A stretch of 64,000 nucleotides of DNA from an uncultured Aquimarina sp. (GCA_947492105.1 CANLMN010000017.1:1-64000); one strand, 5' to 3'. Numbered from the stretch's first letter, positions 35,435-45,714 are shown. Notes: generated by a model from the sequence alone, not told the origin. Numbers and translations: made by a program.

Positions 35435-38400
35435 ATGAAACAATTTACTTTGAGTAGTAAAATTCTACTGTATTTGATGATTTGCTTACCGTTGGTACTT
35501 ATGGGGCAAGAGCTAGTCACTGGAAAAGTTATAGATGCCTCTAGTGGAGACCCTATTCCTTTTGTTAATATTATAGAAAAGGGAACGTCAACAGGAACAA
35601 CTACGGATATTGATGGTAATTTTTCTTTAAAAATAAGCGGAATACCATCAACATTGGAAGTTTCGTCTTTGGGTTTTGAGTCTACAGATATAGCTATCTC
35701 AGTACCCGGTTCGGTGACAATACAACTAGCGCAGTCCAGTGAATCCTTGGACGAAATTGTAGTAACAGGCCTAGCGACTTCAGTAAAGAGGAGTAATTCT
35801 GCCAATGCTGTGGCTTCTATATCATCCGAAGAATTAACAGGCCTCACACCACCTCAGACTCTAGATGGGGCATTGCAAGGAAAATTTACGGGCGCTCTGA
35901 TTACCAAAAGTTCTGGTGCGCCAGGTGGGGGTATTTCTATAAAACTAAGAGGAGTAACTTCGGTAAATGGGAATTCTCAGCCATTGTATATTGTGGATGG
36001 AGTTTATGTTAATAATAGTAGTGTAGCGGCTGCTGGACTTAATGCCGTGTCTCGTGCAGCATCAGGAGGGAATGCCTCTAATCAGGATAATCCATCCAAT
36101 AGAATTGCAGACATCAATCCCGATGATATCGAAAGCGTAGAAATTCTCAAGGGTGCATCTGCCGCTGCAATATATGGTGCTCGAGCTGCTGCCGGAGTGA
36201 TACTAATTACCACCAAAAAAGGAAAACGAGGAGAAACCAAAATCTCATTATCTCAGGATCTAGGCTTTAATTCTATTATCAACTATAGAGGGCAACGAAA
36301 TTTTACATCAGAAAAAATATTTGATTTTAATTATACGCCAAACCTTGATGAACCAGAAAAAGATCAAGAGTCTAGAGATGCTGCCAATAGAGAGGTAGCT
36401 CTTTTTGAAAGTGCAAGAGATAGGGGGGAACTTATTGATTATGAAAGAGAAATCTTTGGGGAGAAAGGACTCATCTCCAATACAAGTGTTAATGTTTCTG
36501 GTGGATCAGAAAATACAGTGTTTTATTCTGCATTTTCTAGAAATGAAGAAGATGGAATTGTAAAGAATACAGGATATATGCGGAATTCATTGCGTTTTAA
36601 CTTAGAAAACACTTTTCTGAAAAACAGAGCTAAACTGTCATTAAATACAAATTACGTAAACTCTAACTCTGATAGAGGTTTTTTTAACAATGATAATTCC
36701 GGGACAACTATCGGAGTAGCGTTAACCTCCACATATCCGTGGGCGAATCTATTCCCGGATGCTCAAGGGAACTATCCTGACAACCCTTATGGGGCTTCAA
36801 ACCCTTTGCAAACAAGAGATCTTATGACTAATCGAGAGGAAGTGAGTCGTTTTATAGTTGGTGGGGCACTGGATCTAAAATTAGTAGAAAAAGAGCGCTC
36901 TAGTCTCAAAATAATACTTAGAGGTGGTTTAGATACTTATCAACTAATTACTACAGCAATTTTTCCAAAAGAATTACAATTCCAGAATGTGGATAATGGA
37001 GGTCTCAACGGGGTAGTTGCTGTTGGGAAAACAGAGAATAGGGATGAGAACTATTCTGCATTTTTAGTGCATAATTATGGGACGACCAATGACCTTAATT
37101 TTACCACTCAAGCTGGGGTTACCTCTCAGACATTTTCTAGAAATACAGTACGGAATATATCTTCGAATCTTATTGCCTCAGAAACAAACTTAGATCAAGG
37201 TGCTAACACTAGCTCAACTCAATTTCGCCAAGAACAAGAAGATTTTGGTTTTTTTATTCAAGAAGAGATTAATTTTCAGAATATTGTGATAGGGACCTTG
37301 GGGGTTAGAGGTGATAAATCGAGTAATAATGGAGATGCAAATCAATTATTCTATTACCCAAAAGCCTCTGCAGCATTAAATTTTCATAATTTTAACTTTT
37401 GGTCTCTAGATTTAATAAATCAATTCAAATTGCGAGCTGCTTATGGAGAAGCAGGGAATTTTGCGCCGAATGGGGCTCTTTTTACAACCTATCAAAATTC
37501 ACTTATTGATGGTCAAGTGGGAATTCGAGTTCCTATAACATTGGGAGATCCTGATATTCTGCCAGAACGTCAGAAGGAATTTGAAATAGGTTTTGATGCG
37601 AGTTTTCTAGAAAGAAGAATAAACCTAGAATTTTCTTTTTACAACAAAACAGTCAATGATCTTATATTACGAGCAAATATTGAACCTTCTTCTGGATTTA
37701 CAAGAAAATTTTCTAACGCTGGAAATCTACAGAATAGAGGGTTTGAGGCAAATCTAAACGCCGATGTAGTCCAAAATGAGAATTTTAGATGGAATACAGG
37801 AATGTTATTCTATAAAAATAAATCAGAAATCACACGATTGGATGTCGAGGCATTTGTCCTCGGAGGCTTTGGAGAAGGTCTAGGGACTTTTAAAATAGAA
37901 GAAGGTAAAAGTGTTACTCAAATAGTAGGTACTAATGAAGCAGGTGAATCAGAGGTGTTAGGGAATGCAGAACCGGATTTTCAAATTACGTTTACGAATA
38001 ATGTGGAATACAAAAATTGGGATCTTTCTTTTTTATGGCATTGGAAAAAAGGTGGAGATAATATCAATTTAACAAATTTGTTAACCGATTTTGGGCAAAC
38101 TAGTCCAGATTATGATGACCTAAGCCTAGATCCATTAGGAGTTACTCCTAATGGTGATTTTAGAATTGGTGCTTTTAGAGCAGGGAACGCAAGACCATTT
38201 GTAGAAGATGCTTCGTATTTGAGATTGAGAGAAATAGGATTGTATTACACTTTTTCTGATAAAGTCTTGAAGCAAGCATTTAATGGCTATGTTTCAAATA
38301 TAAAAATAGGAATGTCAGGAAATAATTTGATCAATATTTTTGACTATAATAGTTATGACCCCGAAGTATCTAATTTTGGATCGAATGGCCTTTCTACTGG

Positions 38401-38464
38401 AGTAGAAGTAACACCATTCCCATCATCTAAACGATTAATGTTCCATCTAAAAGCTGATTTTTAA
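35435..38464 (+). CDS. SusC/RagA-type TonB-dependent outer-membrane transporter
   Basis: 1009 aa from the ATG at 35435 (MKQFTLSSKILLYLMICLPL), which opens the signal peptide; the longer frame adds an implausible leader. A carboxypeptidase-like regulatory domain (about 25-110, VTGKVIDASSGDPIPFVNI) is followed by the plug (VVTGLATSVKRSN, GALITKSSGAPGGG, PLYIVDGVYVNN, SVEILKGASAAAIYG) and a 22-strand barrel. It is energised by TonB/ExbBD and pairs with the SusD lipoprotein 18 bp downstream. Substrate is unknown: no polysaccharide-degrading enzyme is adjacent, so oligosaccharide or peptide uptake are both open. Confidence 0.95.
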   Translation: MKQFTLSSKILLYLMICLPLVLMGQELVTGKVIDASSGDPIPFVNIIEKGTSTGTTTDIDGNFSLKISGIPSTLEVSSLGFESTDIAISVPGSVTIQLAQSSESLDEIVVTGLATSVKRSNSANAVASISSEELTGLTPPQTLDGALQGKFTGALITKSSGAPGGGISIKLRGVTSVNGNSQPLYIVDGVYVNNSSVAAAGLNAVSRAASGGNASNQDNPSNRIADINPDDIESVEILKGASAAAIYGARAAAGVILITTKKGKRGETKISLSQDLGFNSIINYRGQRNFTSEKIFDFNYTPNLDEPEKDQESRDAANREVALFESARDRGELIDYEREIFGEKGLISNTSVNVSGGSENTVFYSAFSRNEEDGIVKNTGYMRNSLRFNLENTFLKNRAKLSLNTNYVNSNSDRGFFNNDNSGTTIGVALTSTYPWANLFPDAQGNYPDNPYGASNPLQTRDLMTNREEVSRFIVGGALDLKLVEKERSSLKIILRGGLDTYQLITTAIFPKELQFQNVDNGGLNGVVAVGKTENRDENYSAFLVHNYGTTNDLNFTTQAGVTSQTFSRNTVRNISSNLIASETNLDQGANTSSTQFRQEQEDFGFFIQEEINFQNIVIGTLGVRGDKSSNNGDANQLFYYPKASAALNFHNFNFWSLDLINQFKLRAAYGEAGNFAPNGALFTTYQNSLIDGQVGIRVPITLGDPDILPERQKEFEIGFDASFLERRINLEFSFYNKTVNDLILRANIEPSSGFTRKFSNAGNLQNRGFEANLNADVVQNENFRWNTGMLFYKNKSEITRLDVEAFVLGGFGEGLGTFKIEEGKSVTQIVGTNEAGESEVLGNAEPDFQITFTNNVEYKNWDLSFLWHWKKGGDNINLTNLLTDFGQTSPDYDDLSLDPLGVTPNGDFRIGAFRAGNARPFVEDASYLRLREIGLYYTFSDKVLKQAFNGYVSNIKIGMSGNNLINIFDYNSYDPEVSNFGSNGLSTGVEVTPFPSSKRLMFHLKADF

Positions 38465-38481
38465 AAATAAAAGACAAAGAA

Positions 38482-39858
38482 ATGAAACTATTAAGAAAAA
38501 TAACAATACTTGCATTTGTAACAGTACTCGTTCTATCTTGTGAAATAAAAGATGGGGAAAATTTGAATGGGGCTACTACAGATTCTGTTGCGCAAGGTAT
38601 AACTAGGGGAGCTTTGAAAGAAACTATATCGGGAGTCTTAGCAGCTATGAGAACCCAATTGGCAACTCAAATAGACGGGCAAAGTGTCGCCGGAAGAGAA
38701 TATTGGAGAATCCAAAGCTCAGACCCTAGATGGACTGCAGATTTGCTCACAGCGACTTTGGATGATAATAGCTTCTACACAACTAATCCGTATGCAGCGC
38801 GCTATGCAAATATAAAAAATGTTAATATACTTCTAGAGGGTTTACGAAACACAACAGCAGATTTTACTCCAGAAGAAATAGCAAGTGCTCGTGGGTTCGC
38901 TAATACTATCAAAGCTCATGAATTGCTTATGGTACTCAATCGACAGTATCAAAATGGTATAAGAGTAGATGTGAATAATCCAAAAGATTTGGGGCCTTTT
39001 GTAACTTATGAAGAAGGGTTGGCGGCAATTGCAGAGCTCCTATCTGGGGCAATTACAGATCTTAAAGAAGGCGGCAGTAGCTTTCCTTTTAGCATTCCTT
39101 CGGGATTTGATACCCTTAGGCCAAAAGAGGATAGAGAACCAGGTTCTACAGTAGTTGTTGGACCTGTAGATTTTATGAAATTTGTGTATGGTTTAGCAGC
39201 TCGAGTTGCCGTATATCAAGGAGATTATGTGACAGCAAATAATTTTTTGCAGAATTCTTTTTTAGATCCTACCGATGCCTTGAGTGCAGGGGCTTATATG
39301 ACTTTTTCTCTAACTGGTGCTGATGTTGCAAATCCATTGTTTTTTGCATTGAATGCTACTGTGGCAAATGCCAGGATAGCTCATCCATCATTTATTGCTG
39401 ATGCAGAAATGAATGATACTAGATTAGGAAAGGTAGTTTTTAGAAGGAAAAATAATAAGGAAACCAACATGTTGGAACCGAATCCACTAACTCAAGATAA
39501 TCTTACGGGACAATATGATGTTTTTGTCTATACCAGTAATACAGCTTCTGTTCCTATCATGAAAAATGAAGAATTATTGCTATTATCGGCAGAGGTGCAT
39601 CATATAACGAATCCAACAGTAGCGGTAGCTGCTATTAATGTTGTTCGTACAGCTGCCAATTTGCCGCCCTATACTGGAGATACAAATCCTGAGGCATTGG
39701 TCACCGAAATCCTTAAACAACGTCGATATTCTTTGTTTGCAGAAGGGCATCGTTGGATTGATATGAGACGCTTTAATAGATTAGCAGATTTGCCTATTGA
39801 TAGGGATGGTGATCGGATTATAATGCAGTTTCCTACTCCTGCAAATGAAAACAACTAA
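38482..39858 (+). CDS. SusD/RagB-like surface lipoprotein
   Basis: 458 aa with a lipoprotein signal (AFVTVLVLSC; Cys near 20). The SusD-like N-terminal region with the conserved WRIQSSDPRWTADLLTATL segment leads into TPR helices, and the C-terminal part shows LVTEILKQRRYSLFAEGHRWIDMRR, a SusD hallmark. It caps the SusC barrel and captures ligand at the cell surface. Direct operon partner of the upstream SusC-like gene. Confidence 0.94.
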   Translation: MKLLRKITILAFVTVLVLSCEIKDGENLNGATTDSVAQGITRGALKETISGVLAAMRTQLATQIDGQSVAGREYWRIQSSDPRWTADLLTATLDDNSFYTTNPYAARYANIKNVNILLEGLRNTTADFTPEEIASARGFANTIKAHELLMVLNRQYQNGIRVDVNNPKDLGPFVTYEEGLAAIAELLSGAITDLKEGGSSFPFSIPSGFDTLRPKEDREPGSTVVVGPVDFMKFVYGLAARVAVYQGDYVTANNFLQNSFLDPTDALSAGAYMTFSLTGADVANPLFFALNATVANARIAHPSFIADAEMNDTRLGKVVFRRKNNKETNMLEPNPLTQDNLTGQYDVFVYTSNTASVPIMKNEELLLLSAEVHHITNPTVAVAAINVVRTAANLPPYTGDTNPEALVTEILKQRRYSLFAEGHRWIDMRRFNRLADLPIDRDGDRIIMQFPTPANENN

Positions 39859-39930
39859 TTTGGCAGAGTATCATCTTCGAAAACCAAATATTTAAAGGTT
39901 GCAAAGGGTATAAATGCATAGTGTTACATA

Positions 39931-39983
39931 AAGCTATAGAATCCGAATGTGGTCCATGGACTTTTCGGATTTTATAGCTTTTA
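39931..39983 (+). terminator. intrinsic terminator of the susCD operon
   Basis: A long stem of 17 bp with one mismatch (AAGCTATAGAATCCGAA paired with TTCGGATTTTATAGCTT) has a 16-nt loop and a short T tail. It lies about 75 bp after the SusD stop. Confidence 0.85.
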
Positions 39984-39987
39984 TATT

Positions 39988-40151
39988 ATACCATTTAAAA
40001 AATAATTACAGGCTGATAATTCGGTTCTTTTTCTACTATTTTTTCGCTACAAAATTAAATCGTAGCATAAGGCTATGCTTGAATTTTGTAACTCAAACTA
40101 GCGAAAAAATAGTTCAATTATTTTAACCTACAATTACATTTTAACTGGTAT
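39988..40151. mobile_element. family A MITE-like element, complete copy
   Basis: 164 bp from ATACCATTTAAAAAATAATT to ATTTTAACTGGTAT. Besides the termini, CTATTTTTTCGCTACAAAAT on the left mirrors AAACTAGCGAAAAAATAG on the right, so the whole element can fold into an imperfect hairpin around GTAGCATAAGGCTATGC. It follows the susCD terminator directly. Confidence 0.9.
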
Positions 40152-40200
40152 AAATTCGTATTCATGACAAGTCAATATGCGGTATTATAGAGCTAATTGA
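40152..40200. repeat. family B repeat fragment
   Basis: AAATTCGTATTCATGACA followed by ATTATAGAGCTAATT carries both extremities of family B with the centre lost. It is joined to the right end of the preceding family A copy. Nothing can be assigned in 40201-40332. Confidence 0.5.
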
Positions 40201-40332
40201 ATTGTATAAGATATTTTTGAAATTCCTATCTATGCTGCAATGGAGGTGTATTAAGAGTATGCCAATGAGATGAATCCAAAATATAAAGATTCGAGATTGA
40301 TGATTGATGTCAAAAAAGTAGAAAGCGATTCA

Positions 40333-41112
40333 TTATAAGTGTGGATTATTGTGAATGTTAGTTATTACAGATGGACTAACACCATGAACCTTTTTAAAAC
40401 TTTTGGAGAAATAAGAAAGACTCATAAATCCTGTTTTTGTTGCTGATTCATTAACTTTTAGTCCTTTATTTTCTATGAGGTCTTTGGCTATTTTTATTCG
40501 AAAAAATAGAATGTATTGGACGGCAGTCATTCCAGTAGTTTTTTTTATTTTGATCCGTAGGTTTGACGGACTAATAAGAACTTCCTTGGCTATATCATCT
40601 ACTGTTATTCGATTTGTTTCTAAGTTTTTTTGTATGCTCTTATTTATTTTTGTTAGGAAATAGTCATTATCTAAGATTGGCGTATTGTTAGCCTTGTTTT
40701 CTGTCCTATTCGGGATGTTTTTAATTACGGAGTTTATCTTGTCCAAAATGTGTTTTTCTTCATTTTCTATAATGATTGTTTTGTTGACAAGCGGATGGGT
40801 TAGCTGATAAACTGGAATATTTTCGGATTGTGATATTAATAGAAAAAGAGGAATATTTATATTACCATACAATTGTTTTTTATTGTAGTTCGCAATGGTA
40901 GAAAAATGTTTTGTATCACACAAAACAAAATCGTAGGGAATTGTTTTGTTTTTGAATACAAAAATATCATCACAATCCAAAAAATGTAATTTGAATGAAT
41001 GTTTAATTTCTCTTAGGCATCCATGACAAAATATATCCATATCAAACAGACAGATAATATTTAGTTTTGAATAAGATCTTTTTTTTTCTTTGAGAAAGTT
41101 GTCAGGTAGCAT
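40333..41112 (-). CDS. AraC-family regulator with atypical N-terminus
   Basis: 259 aa. The C-terminal about 100 residues form the double helix-turn-helix of AraC proteins (TVDDIAKEVLISPSNLRIKI near 170, then ESATKTGFMSLSYFSKSFKK and GVSPS). The N-terminal about 130 residues look like alternating strands and helices (LNIICLFD, YDFVLCDTKH, IPLFLLISQSE), reminiscent of a response-regulator receiver, but the conserved phospho-accepting pattern is not clear. It lies between the SusCD operon and the LytTR regulator and probably controls one of them. Confidence 0.85.
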   Translation of the reverse strand: MLPDNFLKEKKRSYSKLNIICLFDMDIFCHGCLREIKHSFKLHFLDCDDIFVFKNKTIPYDFVLCDTKHFSTIANYNKKQLYGNINIPLFLLISQSENIPVYQLTHPLVNKTIIIENEEKHILDKINSVIKNIPNRTENKANNTPILDNDYFLTKINKSIQKNLETNRITVDDIAKEVLISPSNLRIKIKKTTGMTAVQYILFFRIKIAKDLIENKGLKVNESATKTGFMSLSYFSKSFKKVHGVSPSVITNIHNNPHL

Positions 41113-41303
41113 GATTTGTGGTTTTAGTTACCGGAATATATTGTATGATTTCATAGATATTTTCAGAACTGTATAAGTAGTATGCTCTTTTGTATAAACT
41201 GTGGTTTCTAAAATACAGATCAACAGAAAACTGTGATGTCAGAAATTAAAAGCAAGCATTTATATAATCAGAAGTAGATAAACCTGTTCCTCTGTATATC
41301 AGG

Positions 41304-42059
41304 TCAAATAATATTCATTTTAGAAAATAATTCATCTTTACTGTTTCTAGAAACGGGTAGGTCTTGGCCATCAGACATAAAGACGGAAATGCCATCACTT
41401 TTTGATAATGATTTGATGTGACTAAGATTTATTAAAAATGATTTATGAATTCGAACAAAATAATCAAGTTGCAAATTTTCTTCAAAATATTTTAGTTTTT
41501 TGGAAATAACAATTTCTTTGTTTTCTATAAGCTTAATTAGTGTGTAATTTCCTTTTGCACTACAATAGATAATATCGTTAACCTCTAGAACATGGATTTT
41601 TTTTCCATCTGAAATTGATATTTTTGTTCTTTCCGTAATTTTGGAGTACAGTTGATCAAATTCCTGAGATACTTGTTTTTTGGATGTTTTTTGGTTTTTG
41701 GATTGATGAACTTTATTGACTGTTTCTATGAGTTCTTGTGTGTGAATTGGTTTGAGAATGTAATCTATCGCATTATACTTATATCCTTTTATAGCATGCT
41801 TTTCGGATGCTGTTACAAAAACTAATTTAAAATCTAATTCATCCCAATCCATTTCTTCAATGATTTCAAAACATGTTATGGGACCAAGGTGGATGTCCAA
41901 AAAGACAAGGTCGACTTGATGATTTTCCAGAGCATTTTTTAGTGAGATTTTATCGTGGGCTTCGGCAATTATATTTACATCAGTGCAGTAGCTTGATAGT
42001 AGCAAGCGCAAATTCTCGCGGTCTTTTTTGTTGTCATCAACAATAATACATTTGAGCAT
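41304..42059 (-). CDS. LytTR-family response regulator
   Basis: 251 aa. A receiver domain (about 1-125) has the acidic pocket VDDN at 8-10 and phospho-acceptor Asp55 in LVFLDIHLG; conserved Thr/Ser (VFVTAS) and Lys (LKPI) follow. The LytTR DNA-binding domain (about 145-250) is recognised by KIHVLEVNDIIYCSAKGNYT and the FVRIHKSFLINLSHIKSL pattern. The LytS-type kinase at 32842-34779 is the likely partner. The 190-bp gap to the AraC gene suggests separate transcripts. Confidence 0.92.
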   Translation of the reverse strand: MLKCIIVDDNKKDRENLRLLLSSYCTDVNIIAEAHDKISLKNALENHQVDLVFLDIHLGPITCFEIIEEMDWDELDFKLVFVTASEKHAIKGYKYNAIDYILKPIHTQELIETVNKVHQSKNQKTSKKQVSQEFDQLYSKITERTKISISDGKKIHVLEVNDIIYCSAKGNYTLIKLIENKEIVISKKLKYFEENLQLDYFVRIHKSFLINLSHIKSLSKSDGISVFMSDGQDLPVSRNSKDELFSKMNII

Positions 42060-42475
42060 GTTTAATAATTTTTTTTGGGGTGCTAATTTTTAACAAAACA
42101 ATATATGAATAAGTTGTCGAATTAATTAGGATTCCTGACATGTTTGGTGCTATGAGTATCATAAATTTAATGGGTTATACAAATATATGCTTGTCCAAAT
42201 GTGGTGAGATCTTTAGATATGAAGAAAAGAGTTTGTAGACTGCTGTAATTTGTTTAAACCACTTTTAATGCAAATAATGTATGGGGATAAGTGATTTTGG
42301 AACTTCGATATCGGGTATGATTTTAAATATGAGCGTACTCCTTTCGAAATAAGCAAAGAATAAAAAAAAATGAACAAATTATCGATAAAAATGAACATTT
42401 AAATACCTAACAAACCGGTGTAACTTTGATAACTCATTATAAATTTTTTTTTACTAACACTAATTATGAAAACTT
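42060..42475. promoter_or_regulatory. divergent promoter region of LytTR gene and pore-former-like gene
   Basis: 416 bp without an ORF. TAACTTTG at 42421-42428 matches the TAnnTTTG element and lies 48 bp before the start of the pore-former-like lipoprotein gene. The TTG -33 box is not evident. LytTR binding half-sites cannot be defined by eye. Confidence 0.45.
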
Positions 42476-43498
42476 ATGAAAATGAACAAAAGTAAATTTG
42501 GATTGGTATTCTTGTTTACCTTAGGGACGCTTGTTTCTTGTGAAAAAGAAATGGACGCTACGGATACCGTAACTACAGAGGTTTTACCCGATGAGTCTGG
42601 GTATTTTGTAGAGCAAGAAGGCGTAGAGTATCACGATGGTCCTGTGGTCAAAATAGGGAATCATGATATCGCAGAAATGGAGTTAGCAGCAAAAAAGCCA
42701 AGAGTTCATGGTACTTGGAAGAGACTAACTGCTGGCAATATGAACAAACTAGGGTATAGTAGTACAGATTTTAATCTAAATCGATTTACAGCCGTACTTA
42801 ACAAAGGTACTAGAAGGCCAAAAAATGTAAGTGTTAATGGTTTTAAATACGGTCCAGAACGAAGTGCAAGTGCAAATCAAGGATGGAATGTAGACGTCCG
42901 TACTTGGGGAGTACGTCAAAAAATTGTCACTTCAAAAAATACACCAATCAAAGCAGTTCCCGGTTTTTCTTTAAGAAGGCTTAGGAATAATAAAAAGACA
43001 AGACAATGGATGAAGCCAAATGACAAGGAATGGAAACGTAGTATCACAAACACACGAGGGTGGAGTGTAACTGGTTCTAGAACTATGGAGATAGGTACAT
43101 CGTTGTCTATTCCATTTGGTGGTGGCGGGAATGTAGGAGCATCTGCATCAATGAGTGTAACCCTAGAGCATGGTAAATCAAATTCGACAGAGGTGACATT
43201 TGAAGAAGGATTTACTTCTGCTGGTAGATGGGTTCCGCCTGGTAAAACAGCTGTTTTTCAAGTTGTAGAACGTCATAAAATACAAAGAACAGAGTGGGTT
43301 GTTCCAGTAGAATTTAGAGGTAAAGTTGGAGCTAATTATGGAAGTAAAAAACACCATGGAAGTCATTTTTGGTCAGTGAGTGCACCGGCTTTTTTCTATG
43401 AGTATAATCCAAAACTTAGAAATGATTATAGACGAATGGTTATAAAAACTCACGAAGATGTATTGAAAGAGGCATGGGTGAGGTCTTGGATAGAGTAA
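42476..43498 (+). CDS. lipoprotein resembling aerolysin/ETX-MTX2 pore-forming proteins
   Basis: 340 aa. A lipoprotein signal peptide ends at Cys22 (LGTLVSC). The acidic linker 23-70 is followed by a basic region (71-185) and then about 100 residues of alternating polar/small residues, the pattern of an aerolysin-fold insertion hairpin: TNTRGWSVTGSRTMEIGTSL (191-210), a Gly-rich turn at 214-221, GASASMSVTLEHGKS, then VPPGKTAVFQVVERHKI (253-269) and a strand pair 272-287. The order long strand, Ser/Gly-rich hairpin, long strand and PPGK turn is characteristic of the ETX/MTX2 group. Family assignment is by pattern only. A lipid anchor is unusual for a secreted toxin; self-protection, prey attack or a structural role are all open. 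Confidence 0.55.
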   Translation: MKMNKSKFGLVFLFTLGTLVSCEKEMDATDTVTTEVLPDESGYFVEQEGVEYHDGPVVKIGNHDIAEMELAAKKPRVHGTWKRLTAGNMNKLGYSSTDFNLNRFTAVLNKGTRRPKNVSVNGFKYGPERSASANQGWNVDVRTWGVRQKIVTSKNTPIKAVPGFSLRRLRNNKKTRQWMKPNDKEWKRSITNTRGWSVTGSRTMEIGTSLSIPFGGGGNVGASASMSVTLEHGKSNSTEVTFEEGFTSAGRWVPPGKTAVFQVVERHKIQRTEWVVPVEFRGKVGANYGSKKHHGSHFWSVSAPAFFYEYNPKLRNDYRRMVIKTHEDVLKEAWVRSWIE

Positions 43499-43593
43499 GC
43501 CATAAAAAAAAAGCTTTTTTATTTTTAGAAAAAAGAGTTGAGGTATTAAGGTAATAACAACCTTCTCTTAAAACTTGAGAATATAATAGAAGA

Positions 43594-43636
43594 AAAAACG
43601 GTTTGGTCTTGTAAAAGAGACTGACCGTTTTTTTTT
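43594..43636 (+). terminator. intrinsic terminator after the pore-former-like gene
   Basis: AAAACGGT and ACCGTTTT arms are extended by GGTCT/AGACT with a mismatch, and a run of nine T follows. It lies about 95 bp after the stop and just before the aspS promoter. Confidence 0.85.
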
Positions 43637-43707
43637 GCTTTTTCTGAGTAAAGAACGAACCGAAGTATTCTTCTGAATAAACACAAAGCTTATTGCACCC
43701 AATTTCT

Positions 43708-43715
43708 TATTTTTG
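43708..43715 (+). promoter_or_regulatory. TAnnTTTG promoter element of aspS
   Basis: TATTTTTG lies 19 bp before the aspS ATG at 43734 and matches the Bacteroidota -7 consensus. The implied 5' UTR is about 10 nt, which also argues against the in-frame TTG start at 43713. Confidence 0.5.
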
Positions 43716-43733
43716 CGATTCAAAATACAAATT

Positions 43734-45485
43734 ATGTACAGAAGTCACAATTGCGGAGTACTCCGCGCTTCAGATATTGATAAGAAAGTTACACTTGCTG
43801 GATGGGTTCAAAAATCTAGAGACAAGGGTTTTATCATTTGGGTAGATTTGCGAGATCGCTATGGTGTAACGCAATTGGTTTTTGATGAAGAGCGTACCTC
43901 CAAAGCATTGTTAGAACAGGCAAGAGAATTAGGGCGCGAATTTGTAATTCAAGTCACAGGAACAGTTGTAGAACGAGATTCCAAAAATCCAAATATGGAT
44001 ACTGGGGATATCGAGATTCTTGTGAGTGAGTTCACAATATTAAACGCAGCTCTGACACCTCCTTTTACTATAGAAGATACGACGGATGGTGGTGAAGATA
44101 TTCGAATGAAATATCGCTATTTAGATATTCGTCGTAATCCAGTAAAAAATAGCTTGATTTTTCGCCATCAAGTAGGTATGCAAGTGCGTAATTATCTTTC
44201 TACAGAGGGGTTCATAGAGGTAGAAACACCATATTTGATCAAGTCTACTCCAGAGGGAGCACGTGATTTTGTTGTGCCTTCGAGAATGAATGAGGGACAG
44301 TTTTATGCCTTGCCACAGTCTCCACAAACTTTTAAGCAGTTGCTTATGGTTGGTGGAATGGATAAATATTTTCAGATCGTAAAATGTTTCCGAGATGAGG
44401 ATTTGCGAGCAGATCGTCAGCCAGAATTTACACAAATAGATTGCGAAATGGCTTTTGTAGAGCAGGAAGATATACTCAATATCTTTGAAGGACTCACGAG
44501 ACATTTGCTCCAAGAGGTCAAGAATGTAACTCTTGGAGATTTTCCTAGAATAACCTATGCAGAGGCTATGCAGAAATATGGAAATGACAAACCAGATATT
44601 CGTTTTGGGATGGAGTTTGGAGAGCTAAACGCAGTGACGCAACACAAAGAATTCAAAGTATTCAATAGTGCGGAGTTAGTGGTAGGGATAGCTGTTCCTG
44701 GTGGGAATGCATATACCAGAAAAGAGATAGATAAATTGATCGATTGGGTTCGAAGACCACAGGTCGGTGCACTAGGGATGGTTTATGCGAGGTGTAATGA
44801 CGATGGAAGTTATAAGTCATCAGTAGATAAGTTCTATGATCAAGAGGACTTGGCAAAATGGGCAGAGGTAACGGGGGCAAAACCTGGGGACTTGATTTGC
44901 GTTTTGTCGGGCGATACTCTAAAGGTTAGAACACAGCTTAGTGCCCTGCGTATGGAATTAGCAGAGCGATTAGGATTGCGTAATCCAGAGGAATTTGCAC
45001 CATTATGGGTAGTAGATTTTCCATTGTTGGAGTGGGACGAGGAGACAGAACGCTATCATGCCATGCATCACCCGTTTACATCACCAAAACCAGAAGATTT
45101 ACCCTTGCTAGAAACTAAACCGGGAGAAGTTCGTGCCAATGCGTATGATTTGGTATTGAATGGGAACGAAATCGGTGGGGGATCTATTCGGATTCATGAC
45201 AAGGAAACACAAGCACTGATGTTTGATTATCTAGGATTCACTCCAGAAGAAGCAAGGGAGCAGTTTGGGTTTTTAATGGATGCCTTTCAATATGGCGCAC
45301 CGCCACATGGAGGGATAGCTTTTGGATTTGATAGACTTGTAGCAATCCTTGGCGGACAGGAAACCATACGTGATTTTATTGCGTTTCCAAAAAATAATAG
45401 TGGTCGTGATGTGATGATCGATGCTCCGGCAGATTTGGATACAGCCCAATTAAAAGAGTTAAGTCTCAAGTTGGATAGACAATAG
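43734..45485 (+). CDS. aspS: aspartyl-tRNA synthetase
   Basis: 583 aa from the ATG at 43734 ([14 protein letters not shown]). A class II synthetase of the bacterial type that charges tRNA-Asp. It has an N-terminal OB-fold anticodon domain ([20 protein letters not shown]), the catalytic core with motif 2 ([18 protein letters not shown]), a GAD-type insertion (about 285-405), and motif 3 ([16 protein letters not shown]). Length and domain order are normal. It is a single gene. Confidence 0.97.
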   Translation: MYRSHNCGVLRASDIDKKVTLAGWVQKSRDKGFIIWVDLRDRYGVTQLVFDEERTSKALLEQARELGREFVIQVTGTVVERDSKNPNMDTGDIEILVSEFTILNAALTPPFTIEDTTDGGEDIRMKYRYLDIRRNPVKNSLIFRHQVGMQVRNYLSTEGFIEVETPYLIKSTPEGARDFVVPSRMNEGQFYALPQSPQTFKQLLMVGGMDKYFQIVKCFRDEDLRADRQPEFTQIDCEMAFVEQEDILNIFEGLTRHLLQEVKNVTLGDFPRITYAEAMQKYGNDKPDIRFGMEFGELNAVTQHKEFKVFNSAELVVGIAVPGGNAYTRKEIDKLIDWVRRPQVGALGMVYARCNDDGSYKSSVDKFYDQEDLAKWAEVTGAKPGDLICVLSGDTLKVRTQLSALRMELAERLGLRNPEEFAPLWVVDFPLLEWDEETERYHAMHHPFTSPKPEDLPLLETKPGEVRANAYDLVLNGNEIGGGSIRIHDKETQALMFDYLGFTPEEAREQFGFLMDAFQYGAPPHGGIAFGFDRLVAILGGQETIRDFIAFPKNNSGRDVMIDAPADLDTAQLKELSLKLDRQ

Positions 45486-45714
45486 TAAATATACAAGGTA
45501 TGAATACCAACGAACCAACTAGGATTAGTGTAATTATAGCCAAGTAGCCTTTTGTTCTGAGACTTTGATTATATGTGCAGTTTTTGGCACCATGAGTTCA
45601 AGAACGTAGAAAGGGTGAAAATGTAAAAGGTTTTTTTACAAGTCTTATAAGTAGGAGGTTAAGTCGTTTGTTGCAATTCCAAATGACAGATGGTATATAC
45701 TATTACACGGATAG

